From assembly GCA_038230515.1 (NCBI GenBank), contig JBBRND010000006.1, forward strand, positions 1 through 64,000: DNA of 64,000 bases, given 5' to 3'. The stretch comes from JAPLDB01 sp038230515 (GTDB lineage: Bacteria; Bacteroidota; Bacteroidia; AKYH767-A; 2013-40CM-41-45). Shown in pieces: positions 57,228-64,000 of the stretch. The translations under genes and the position numbers were made by a program. The number at the start of each line of letters is the position of its first letter. Within the stretch, counting starts at the first letter, position 1. A model generated the notes under the pieces. It ran no database searches. It saw only the letters and a program-made list of their open reading frames with translations, and was not told where the DNA came from.

Positions 57228-58283
57228 TCAGCGAAGAAAAAGATGAATGATGTAATAACTTAATGCAGCAAAGAATGCAGAGAATGGAATGGTGAGTACC
57301 CACGTAAGAATAATATTTCCTGCAACACCCCAACGCACCGCTGATAAGCGTTTGGTGGTGCCCACGCCCATAATTGCTCCCGCAATTGTTTGAGTTGTTG
57401 AAACAGGAATGCCCAGTGCAGTGGCAGAGTATAACGTAATGGCTCCGGCAGTTTCAGCACTGAATCCGCCCATCGGTTTCAGGTGAGTTAATTTCACTCC
57501 CATTGTCCTCACAATTTTCCATCCGCCAGATAGTGTGCCTAATGAAATTACAAGCAGCGATGTAATCTTCACCCAAACAGGCACTACAAAATCATCGTGC
57601 CAGTACAGGTAATCTTTAATGAAGGGAACGTTTCTGGATGCGAACAACAGCACGGTAATAATGCCCATCGTCTTCTGCGCATCGTTTCCGCCATGCCCAA
57701 TGCTAAATGCAGCGGATGAAGCTAACTGACCTATACGAAAAATGCGATCTACTTTTTGAGGAGTAGATTTTCTCGCAATCCACATCGTGAGCACCATGAT
57801 GAAGTAGCCGATAATCATTCCGATAATGGGAGCCATAAAAATGAAGGCGATGATGAGAAATATTTTAGTAGTGAAAAATCCTCCGTGATCACTGCTTAGG
57901 ATTAACGCTGCAACTCCTCCTTTTGCGAGTGCTGCACCCATAAATCCTCCCGTAAGAGAATGAGATGAGCTGACCGGAATTCCAAAACGTGCGCAGAAAA
58001 AATACGCCCAAATGATCGCACCTATCAACGCTGCAAGAACCATGTACACATCAACAAACGATGATTGAACGATTCCCTTGCCTACTGTGGTGGCTACTTT
58101 TGACTCATCGAAAATAAATAATGCAGCAAAGTTGAAAAATGCCGCCCATATCACTGCAATGCGTGGCGATAAAACCCGCGTGGACACAACAGTTGCAATG
58201 CTGTTTGCAGCATCGTTCATCCCGTTCACAAAATCAAAAACAAGTGCAACCAAAATGGTGATGAGAATGATAGCAGTTAACAT
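57228..58283 (-). CDS. PiT-family inorganic phosphate transporter
   Basis: 351 residues from the ATG at 58283 (MLTAIILITILVALVFDFVNGMNDAANSIATVVSTRVLSPR). A longer frame from 58358 would overlap the DUF47 gene. Duplicated PiT signatures are present: FVNGMNDAANSIATVV near the N-terminus and SIGHGGNDAQKTMGII near 215, plus GIPVSSSHSLTGG and ALGIPVSTTQTIAGAIMG. It imports phosphate with protons or a metal ion. It is co-transcribed with the DUF47 gene 46 bp upstream. Confidence 0.94.
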   Translation of the reverse strand: MLTAIILITILVALVFDFVNGMNDAANSIATVVSTRVLSPRIAVIWAAFFNFAALFIFDESKVATTVGKGIVQSSFVDVYMVLAALIGAIIWAYFFCARFGIPVSSSHSLTGGFMGAALAKGGVAALILSSDHGGFFTTKIFLIIAFIFMAPIIGMIIGYFIMVLTMWIARKSTPQKVDRIFRIGQLASSAAFSIGHGGNDAQKTMGIITVLLFASRNVPFIKDYLYWHDDFVVPVWVKITSLLVISLGTLSGGWKIVRTMGVKLTHLKPMGGFSAETAGAITLYSATALGIPVSTTQTIAGAIMGVGTTKRLSAVRWGVAGNIILTWVLTIPFSAFFAALSYYIIHLFLR

Positions 58284-58329
58284 GTCAGTATATGAAATGT
58301 GATGTGAAGGAGTAAACGAAAAAATTTTC

Positions 58330-58977
58330 TCAAGACGCTTTAATAATAATGGACTCAATCACATTTGCTGCGTCTTCGCATTTGTCAGTTGCAGTTTCCA
58401 AAGCCGAAAGAATTTCTTTGATCTTGATAATCTCAATTGCATTTTTTTCTTCTTCAAATAGACGGGCAACTGCATTGTCAAAAATATCATCGGCATGGTT
58501 TTCGAAACTGTTAATGCGCACAAGCGCTTCGCGTATCTTACCAACGTTTCGCAGGTTTCTTAAATTACTGATTGCCATGTTGAGTTCTTCGCTGCTTTGC
58601 ACAATAAGCTCACCGAGTTTCATCATGCTTGGATGAATAGGATCCATCTTGTACAATTCAATTCTCTTCGCTGCACCATGAATGAAATCAAGCACATCAT
58701 CAATAACAGAAGCGAGCCGCTGAATGTCTTCCCGATCGAAAGGCGTAATGAAAGTAGTTCCTACTTCGTTAAAAATTTCATGCGTGATGTCATCACCCCG
58801 GTGTTCGAGTTTTTCAATCTGGCGGAATAATATTGTGCGCTTCTCGGCAGAATTGCACGTAAGTGCCTCATATAAAACTTTCGAAATGGCAACTAAGTTT
58901 GCCGATGCCTGCTCGAATAACGGATAAAATTTTTTATCTTTCGGAATGAGAAACTGAAGGATGGAATTGGTTGACAT
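58330..58977 (-). CDS. DUF47 (PhoU-like) Pit accessory protein
   Basis: 215 residues, all helical. PhoU-type metal motifs are present: EKLEHRGDDITHEIFNEVGTTFITPFDREDI, DDVLDFIHGAAKRI, and later ENHADDIFDNAV and ALETATDKCEDAANVIE. DUF47 proteins regulate or aid the PiT transporter, and here the transporter lies just downstream on the same strand. Cytosolic. Confidence 0.93.
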   Translation of the reverse strand: MSTNSILQFLIPKDKKFYPLFEQASANLVAISKVLYEALTCNSAEKRTILFRQIEKLEHRGDDITHEIFNEVGTTFITPFDREDIQRLASVIDDVLDFIHGAAKRIELYKMDPIHPSMMKLGELIVQSSEELNMAISNLRNLRNVGKIREALVRINSFENHADDIFDNAVARLFEEEKNAIEIIKIKEILSALETATDKCEDAANVIESIIIKAS

Positions 58978-59149
58978 GTTGCCTTTGATTTGTTGAGTGC
59001 GCCAAAGTAGAAAAATTTATTTCATGTAAACAGAATGTTAAAAAATACAAAAACAAATCAAACAACCATCTATTTCTAAAATTTTTCTTTCATAATTATA
59101 GGGAGGAATATGCGTGATTTTCATTCGATTTTTTAATTTTTGAATCATG

Positions 59150-59157
59150 TATATTTG
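59150..59157 (+). promoter_or_regulatory. Bacteroidota -7 box before purN
   Basis: TATATTTG fits TAnnTTTG and lies 8 bp before the ATG at 59165, implying a very short or absent leader. Confidence 0.4.
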
Positions 59158-59164
59158 ACCGCTG

Positions 59165-59734
59165 ATGAAACGCATTGTCATTTTCGCTTCGGGATCGGGA
59201 ACAAATGCCGAAAATATAATTCAATATTTTAAGAATAACAACAGGGCAATTACGGAAGTAATTCTTTGCAACAATCCGGAGGCAACCGTTATTCAGCGTG
59301 CAATAAATCTTCACACTCCTGCAATAGTTTTTACGAAACAGGAATTTTACGATTCGCCTAAGATTGAAAAATTATTAGAACGTTTGAAAATTGATCTCAT
59401 CGTACTTGCAGGATTTTTATGGCTTGTACCGGACTCGATCATTAAAAAATTTCCGAAAAAGATCGTTAATATTCATCCTGCTCTTTTACCTGCACATGGC
59501 GGCAAAGGATTTTATGGAATGAAAGTGCATGAAGCGGTGATTGCGGGGGGAGAAAAAAAATCTGGCATCACCATTCACTACGTGAACGAAAAATTTGATG
59601 AAGGCGAAATTATTTTTCAGATAGAATGTAAAGTGGATGAAAACGAAACTCCTCAAACATTAGCAGCTAAAATACATCAACTCGAACACCAACATTACCC
59701 CCGTGTGATTGAAGAGTTGCTGTACAAACAATAA
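59165..59734 (+). CDS. purN: Phosphoribosylglycinamide formyltransferase (GAR transformylase)
   Basis: 189 residues, normal size. The N-terminal glycine loop IFASGSGTNAENIIQ binds substrate. The catalytic Asn-His pair is in KIVNIHPALLPAHGG and the conserved Asp is in DEGEIIFQ. It transfers formyl from 10-formyltetrahydrofolate to GAR in purine biosynthesis. Cytosolic; it stands alone upstream of two exported or membrane enzymes. Confidence 0.94.
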   Translation: MKRIVIFASGSGTNAENIIQYFKNNNRAITEVILCNNPEATVIQRAINLHTPAIVFTKQEFYDSPKIEKLLERLKIDLIVLAGFLWLVPDSIIKKFPKKIVNIHPALLPAHGGKGFYGMKVHEAVIAGGEKKSGITIHYVNEKFDEGEIIFQIECKVDENETPQTLAAKIHQLEHQHYPRVIEELLYKQ

Positions 59735-59770
59735 TCGCTAAATTGCCATCACATTTATTTTAATTCAGAA

Positions 59771-60505
59771 ATGAAATCACGGACTATCTTTTTCATTCTT
59801 ATTCTTGCTACGAGTAAAATACAGGCGCAACTGAAAATTACGTTTCCCGCAAAGGATGGAGTAACTGTTACTGCAAACTGGTATCCTGTAAATTCACAAA
59901 GTCAAACGATTCTTCTTTGCCACCAAAATGGTTTCAGTAGAGGAGAATATGTTGAGACGGCCGCAAAGTTGAATAAACTTGGGTTTAATTGTCTTGCAAT
60001 AGATCAGCGCGTAGGTGAAGAAGTGAATGGGGTGAAAAACGAAACTACAGAAGATGCGAAAAAGAAAGGCAAAGCGCTCACCTTTGCAAATGCTGAAAAA
60101 GATATTAGCGCAGCAGTTGAGTGGTTGTTTGACAAATACCACAGAAGAATTATACTTCTCGGAAGTTCTTATTCGGCTTCGCTTGCACTCAAGATTGCAA
60201 ACGAAAGCGATCATGTGTTTGCGGCAGTTGCGTTCAGCCCGGGAGAATATTTTGACGAAAAAGATTTTATTGCAAAGCACATCAGCGGAATGAAGAAGCC
60301 TGTGTTTTTGACTTCATCAAAAGAAGAAGCTGCCACGGTTACCGAACTTACAAAAGATATTATGTCACTGGTGAAAGTTCAATTTATCCCAAGAGGTGAG
60401 GGCGATCACGGTTCAAAAGTTTTATGGAGCACGATGCCGGAGAATCAGAATTACTGGGCTGCGCTGATGAGCTTTCTCAACAGGATGAAGAAGGAGAATG
60501 AGTAA
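59771..60505 (+). CDS. Exported alpha/beta hydrolase
   Basis: 244 residues. A signal peptide (MKSRTIFFILILATSKIQAQ) is followed by an alpha/beta-hydrolase fold: TILLCHQNGFSRGEYVETAAKLNKLGFNCLAIDQRVGEEVNG, the nucleophile elbow GSSYSAS (Ser near 138), PVFLTSSKEEAAT and the terminal EGDHGSKVL with the catalytic His. Dienelactone-hydrolase-like in plan. The natural substrate is unknown. It starts 37 bp after purN and ends 5 bp before the acylase gene, so it is probably in an operon with it. Confidence 0.82.
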   Translation: MKSRTIFFILILATSKIQAQLKITFPAKDGVTVTANWYPVNSQSQTILLCHQNGFSRGEYVETAAKLNKLGFNCLAIDQRVGEEVNGVKNETTEDAKKKGKALTFANAEKDISAAVEWLFDKYHRRIILLGSSYSASLALKIANESDHVFAAVAFSPGEYFDEKDFIAKHISGMKKPVFLTSSKEEAATVTELTKDIMSLVKVQFIPRGEGDHGSKVLWSTMPENQNYWAALMSFLNRMKKENE

Positions 60506-60510
60506 GCGGC

Positions 60511-62928
60511 ATGAAATATTTCAAACGCATTTTTTTAGGACTTCTTCTTTTCGTTATCGTTGTTGGTTCGATGATTTATATTTTTCTTCTCACGCAAAAA
60601 CCGGTTTACAACGGAACTCTCCCACTGAAAAATTTGCACGACAAAGTAGATGTGTATTTTGATAACTATGGAGTACCGCACATCTACGGAAAAGATCAGG
60701 AAGATATTTTTCGTTCGCTCGGCTATGTTCATGCACAGGAAAGATTGTTTCAGATGGAGTTGATCCGCAGAGTTGGGGCAGGACGATTGAGCGAACTCTT
60801 TGGCAGCGCTACAATTGATGTGGACAAATTTTTCAGAATGCTCGGGCTTGCTCAACATGCCGAATGGAGTGCAACAGAATTTTTGAAAGATCAAAACAAA
60901 CCGTTTTTCAAAAATGCAATGGCTTATATTGACGGGGTAAATCAATACATCGAGAACGGAAAGACACCCATTGAATTCCGTTTACTAAGTATTCCTAAAA
61001 ACAAATTTACGGTAAATGATATGTTTCTCATTGTAGATTTTATGTCATTCAATTTTCAGATGGCTTTTCGCACTGATCCTTTGATGTCAAAAATTCAACA
61101 CAAGCTCGGAGGCAACTATCTGAAGGATTTATCACTCGGTTATGTGAAAGGGACGTTGAAAGTACCTGTTGACAAAAATGAAACAAATTCTTCTTCTGAA
61201 AAAAACAAATTACTGTCCTCTTCTTTTAATAACGCGATGGATGAATTGCCCGTGCAGATATGGATGGGTAGCAACAGTTGGGCGGTGTCGCCCGGGAAAT
61301 CACAATCGGGAAAAGTTCTTTTTGAAAATGACACACACATTGGTTATCAGCAACCAAGTGTTTGGTACGAAGCATATCTTGAATGTCCGGGTTTTGACTT
61401 GTATGGAAATTTTCTTGCGGGATTTCCTTTTCCGGCCATTGCACATACACATCATCATGCATGGGGATTGACGATTCTTGAAAATGATGATCTTGATTTT
61501 TTCGAAGAGAAAACTGATTCGCTTCATGCGAATCAATATTTTTATAAAGGGCAATGGAAGCAAATGAATCTTCGGGCGGAAATTATTCATGTAAAAGATA
61601 GTGGCGATCTGAAATTGGTTTGCCGTTCGACATATCATGGTCCTGTTTGCAATGATGTGATTCTCGATTTTACAGATGTTACTTCTTCACCCGTTTCTAC
61701 ATCATGGACGTTGTTGCAATTTCCGAGTAACCTTTGTGAAGTAACTTATCGTTTGGCAACTGCTGCAACGATGAATGATTTTCGAGCAGGAGTTTCATTA
61801 CTATCATCTCCCGGACTGAATGTGGTGTATGGAGATACTTCAGGAAACATTGCATGGTGGAGCGCAGCAAAATTGGTGAAGCGCCCCGATCATGTTGAAT
61901 CAAGATTGCTTCTTAATGGTTCTTCCGGAAATGACGACTGGCTGGGGTTTTATGATTTCGACCAAAATCCACATTCTGTAAATCCAGAATGTGGATATGT
62001 TTACACCTGCAATAATGCACCTGATAGTGTTCCAGGAATTTCCACTCCAGGTTATTACACACCTGAAGACCGCGCAAGACGTGTTACTGCCTTTCTGAAT
62101 CAGGAGAAAAAATTTTCGATTGCTGATATGCAGCAACTCAACAGCGATGTAACATCTGTAGTTGCTGCCGATCTTGCTCACTATCTTATTCTAAATATCA
62201 GTGAGCAGGAAAAAACAAAATCGGAACTCGCAAAAAAAGTTACGGAAGTATTGAAGGATTGGAATGGCTCTATGAAGACGGATGACATTGCTCCCACAAT
62301 CTTTTACAAACTCGAATATGAAATTCTTCACAATGCAATGGGGGATGAACTTTCAGAGAAGGATTTTTTTCAGTTTCAGCAAACGCATATTGAAAAAAAC
62401 TCAATTGTTCCATTGCTGATGAATGATTCAAGCGCATGGTATGACAATATAAATACAAAAGAAAAAACAGAAACAAGAGAAATGATTTTCGATCAGTCAT
62501 TCGACAGCACGATTGTTTTGTTGCAAAAGCAATTGGGCGGTGATATTCAGCAATGGAAATGGGGAACTGTGCATACGCTCGAATATGGTCATCCTATAGG
62601 CAAACAAAAACCATTCGACAAATTTTTTAATGTGGGTCCGTTTGCAATTGAAGGAGGTAGCGAGACAATAAACAATGCCGGGTTTGATTTAACTGCTGAC
62701 GGAATTTACAAAGTAAAATACGGTCCCGCACTAAGACGTACACTCGATTTTAACGATGTTGAACATGGACAAAGCGTTCTTCCAACAGGGCAATCAGGCA
62801 ATCCCATGAGCAAGCACTACAGCGATCAGTCAGAGCTTTTTCTTAATTGCAAAACACGCACAGAGTGGATGAACAAAAATGAAATCGAGAGTAATTCAAA
62901 AGATCATTTAGTTTTGCTGCCGAAATAA
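60511..62928 (+). CDS. Penicillin acylase family (S45) amidase
   Basis: 805 residues. An N-terminal membrane anchor or signal (FKRIFLGLLLFVIVVGSMIYIFLL) leads into the alpha chain (DNYGVPHIYGKDQEDIFRSLGYVHAQERLFQMELIRR) and a processing site. The beta chain starts at the Ntn nucleophile in MGSNSWAVSP, Ser254, with later conserved segments HIGYQQPSVWYEAYLECPG and NVVYGDTSGNIAWW. Members cleave amides such as acyl-homoserine lactones, beta-lactams or other N-acyl compounds; a quorum-quenching role is possible but not shown. Follows the hydrolase by 5 bp. Confidence 0.92.
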   Translation: MKYFKRIFLGLLLFVIVVGSMIYIFLLTQKPVYNGTLPLKNLHDKVDVYFDNYGVPHIYGKDQEDIFRSLGYVHAQERLFQMELIRRVGAGRLSELFGSATIDVDKFFRMLGLAQHAEWSATEFLKDQNKPFFKNAMAYIDGVNQYIENGKTPIEFRLLSIPKNKFTVNDMFLIVDFMSFNFQMAFRTDPLMSKIQHKLGGNYLKDLSLGYVKGTLKVPVDKNETNSSSEKNKLLSSSFNNAMDELPVQIWMGSNSWAVSPGKSQSGKVLFENDTHIGYQQPSVWYEAYLECPGFDLYGNFLAGFPFPAIAHTHHHAWGLTILENDDLDFFEEKTDSLHANQYFYKGQWKQMNLRAEIIHVKDSGDLKLVCRSTYHGPVCNDVILDFTDVTSSPVSTSWTLLQFPSNLCEVTYRLATAATMNDFRAGVSLLSSPGLNVVYGDTSGNIAWWSAAKLVKRPDHVESRLLLNGSSGNDDWLGFYDFDQNPHSVNPECGYVYTCNNAPDSVPGISTPGYYTPEDRARRVTAFLNQEKKFSIADMQQLNSDVTSVVAADLAHYLILNISEQEKTKSELAKKVTEVLKDWNGSMKTDDIAPTIFYKLEYEILHNAMGDELSEKDFFQFQQTHIEKNSIVPLLMNDSSAWYDNINTKEKTETREMIFDQSFDSTIVLLQKQLGGDIQQWKWGTVHTLEYGHPIGKQKPFDKFFNVGPFAIEGGSETINNAGFDLTADGIYKVKYGPALRRTLDFNDVEHGQSVLPTGQSGNPMSKHYSDQSELFLNCKTRTEWMNKNEIESNSKDHLVLLPK

Positions 62929-63010
62929 GAGTGATGCGGATTTCCGTTCGCCTTTGTGAATTCCCTTTGGCGGATTTAACCAATAACGATTAACGCATAA
63001 CTGAATTTCC
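62929..63010. other. Short spacer before tRNA
   Basis: No gene seen. No clear terminator follows the acylase gene. Confidence 0.3.
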
Positions 63011-63082
63011 GGTTCCGTAGTTAAATGGATATAATATGAGCCTCCGAAGCTTGTGTTCCCGGTTCGACTCCGGGCGGGACCA
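63011..63082 (+). tRNA. tRNA-Arg (anticodon CCG)
   Basis: A 72-nt cloverleaf folds by eye: acceptor GGTTCCG / CGGGACC (one G-T pair) with discriminator A, D-stem GTTA / TAAT with a GG-containing 8-nt loop, anticodon stem TGAGC / GCTTG with loop CTCCGAA (anticodon CCG), 4-nt variable loop, and T-stem CCCGG / CCGGG with loop TTCGACT. The CCA tail is not encoded. It stands alone. D-stem and anticodon stem contain G-T pairs. Confidence 0.9.
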
Positions 63083-63320
63083 CGATTATTGAGATAAACT
63101 ATTCGCGTTGAAAATGAAAAATTTAATGCTGCGAGCTATTTATCAAGGATGATGAGTCTTATTGTTGCCTGTATTTTTTAGTAGTTTCCTACAGCAATTT
63201 TTCCAATGAGTTAGTGAATGAACATCTTTTCACCGCTAAAGATTGTTTTGTAAAAGAACGCAATAAAAATTCCCTCCCTGCAATTTTTGCAGAGAAGGAA
63301 TTTAGCACACGCAATTTATC
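63083..63320. other. Intergenic stretch between tRNA and protein C gene
   Basis: AT-rich; contains the terminator at 63266-63303. No gene or tRNA-derived repeat was recognised. Confidence 0.4.
63266..63303 (-). terminator. Terminator of helical/beta protein C gene
   Basis: Arms AATTCCCTCCCTGCA and TGCAGAGAAGGAATT (two mismatches). On the minus strand the stem is followed by TTTTTATT. Confidence 0.8.
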
Positions 63321-63953
63321 TTAGAGAATGATGATGGTTACTGCTTCACTCCAGTTGCCTTCACCTTCCTTCAGTATAGCGCGGAAGCGGAAGAACATTT
63401 TGCTGCCTGCGCTAAGTTCGTTCACTACAGTTTTTGCCTGAAGTGTAACAGGAAGATCAGTCCACACAATGCCGTCCACGCTTTGCTGCCATCTATACGA
63501 TGCACGTTTACCTGCTGACTTTGCAACCAGTTTTGCCTGACCATTTGTATCGCCATTCTTAGCAGCCAGAGGCGGTTTTACGCGAACACCCTTATTCCGC
63601 AAATCAAAACCGGATGCCTGAATGATGGAGATCGCAGTGGCTTCATCTACTGATTTATCTGCAAGCAGTTGAACGTAGCAAAGCAAACCGCGCACATCAA
63701 TCAATACGTTGTCGTAGTCCAAATCGCGGGCTGCTGCACTACCCGTTACGCGGGTGTTTGCTTTCGACTGTGCCTTTTCAAGATTGTCAACATCAGTTGT
63801 TACACCTGCAAGCGCTGGCGAAGGGCTGACGAAAATGGAAGCATGGTCAGCGATATTTAGCACAATGGTGCGAACCTTGAGAATGAAGTTCCCGATTTTA
63901 CCCAGCTTGCGCAACTGAAATAATGCCACCGGTCTTTTACTTTGTTTTGCCAT
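63321..63953 (-). CDS. Helical plus fibronectin-type beta protein C (no signal peptide)
   Basis: 210 residues. Residues about 8-125 are helical (IGNFILKVRTIVLNIADH; TDVDNLEKAQSKANTRVTG; DVRGLLCYVQLLADKSVDEATAISIIQASGF) and residues about 130-210 read as a fibronectin-III-like beta domain (NGQAKLVAKSAGKRASYRWQQSVDGIVWTDLP ... SKMFFRFRAILKEGEGNWSEAVTIIIL). No Sec signal. The plan repeats that of proteins A and B, with a strong terminator. A Bacteroidota family with this helical + FnIII pattern is known to me only as hypothetical proteins. Its upstream region lies beyond the window edge, so an array there cannot be checked. Confidence 0.75.
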   Translation of the reverse strand: MAKQSKRPVALFQLRKLGKIGNFILKVRTIVLNIADHASIFVSPSPALAGVTTDVDNLEKAQSKANTRVTGSAAARDLDYDNVLIDVRGLLCYVQLLADKSVDEATAISIIQASGFDLRNKGVRVKPPLAAKNGDTNGQAKLVAKSAGKRASYRWQQSVDGIVWTDLPVTLQAKTVVNELSAGSKMFFRFRAILKEGEGNWSEAVTIIIL

Positions 63954-64000
63954 GATCTTTAAATTTTTTGTTGCTGAACATGAAATGAATAATCGTTTTC

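Noticed and set aside
63011..63320. The tRNA-Arg as an attachment site of an integrated element.
   Set aside because: No integrase, no repeated tRNA 3' end and no phage genes were seen nearby.

Overview
The window looks like a chromosomal segment of a free-living member of the phylum Bacteroidota, probably Chitinophagales or Sphingobacteriales. The evidence is an AT-rich genome, a type IX secretion (Por) C-terminal sorting domain on the secreted protein at 19197-21440, a TamL-type outer-membrane lipoprotein, many receiver-only response regulators, several Bacteroidota-type small stress proteins, almost no Shine-Dalgarno sequences, and TAnnTTTG -7 boxes in front of several genes. No phage or plasmid backbone is visible. 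The only recognisable insertion sequence is a decayed IS1595-type transposase at the left edge.

Layout. 0-4.2 kb: transposase remnant, two-domain UspA, DUF6232-like membrane protein, a 21-bp repeat array, an iron-permease-like protein and a small secreted protein. 4.2-12.7 kb: TamL/BamA-like protein, a complete RND efflux operon (adaptor, pump, outer-membrane channel) and an AlkA-type glycosylase. 12.7-18.5 kb: thiol oxidoreductase and PlsC acyltransferase, AccB and AccC, and a Tat-exported PhoD-like phosphatase. 19-27 kb: a T9SS cargo protein, a second 21-bp array followed by a helical/beta-sandwich protein, NdpA, and an unusual AAA ATPase with YD-like repeats. 27-44 kb: accessory and stress region with response regulators, a PAS kinase, a MEDS protein, tiny hydrophilic or membrane proteins (DUF3606, DUF1328, YtxH-like, DUF892, DUF4142, DUF2892), topoisomerase IB, a third array with its own helical/beta-sandwich protein, and dispersed repeats. 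44-55 kb: CHASE3/PAS kinase, AI-2E-type permease, a sigma54-type NtrC regulator, a receiver-PAS kinase, receiver proteins, a YGSWV-repeat secreted protein and a second DUF6232-like protein. 55-64 kb: a frameshifted small gene, a fourth array, a DUF6973-like protein, phosphate transport (DUF47 and PiT), PurN, an alpha/beta hydrolase, a penicillin-acylase-family enzyme, tRNA-Arg(CCG), and a third helical/beta protein.

Two patterns link the window. (1) Eighteen genes or operons, nearly all stress-type small proteins, carry the same promoter-like box, TGGCAY-R-N4-TTTA, 28-70 nt before the start codon. Its layout resembles a sigma54 -24/-12 promoter, but the invariant GC of the -12 element is absent. 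I infer one general-stress regulon. (2) Five intergenic arrays share an exact 21-bp period with no indels, although their sequences are unrelated between arrays. Three of them also show a 5-unit (105-bp) superperiod. Two arrays sit in the same cassette: dispersed hairpin repeat, array, a leader of roughly 165-185 bp, then a gene for a signal-less helical plus beta-sandwich protein, then a terminator. I regard this cassette as the most likely undescribed system in the window; its function is unknown.
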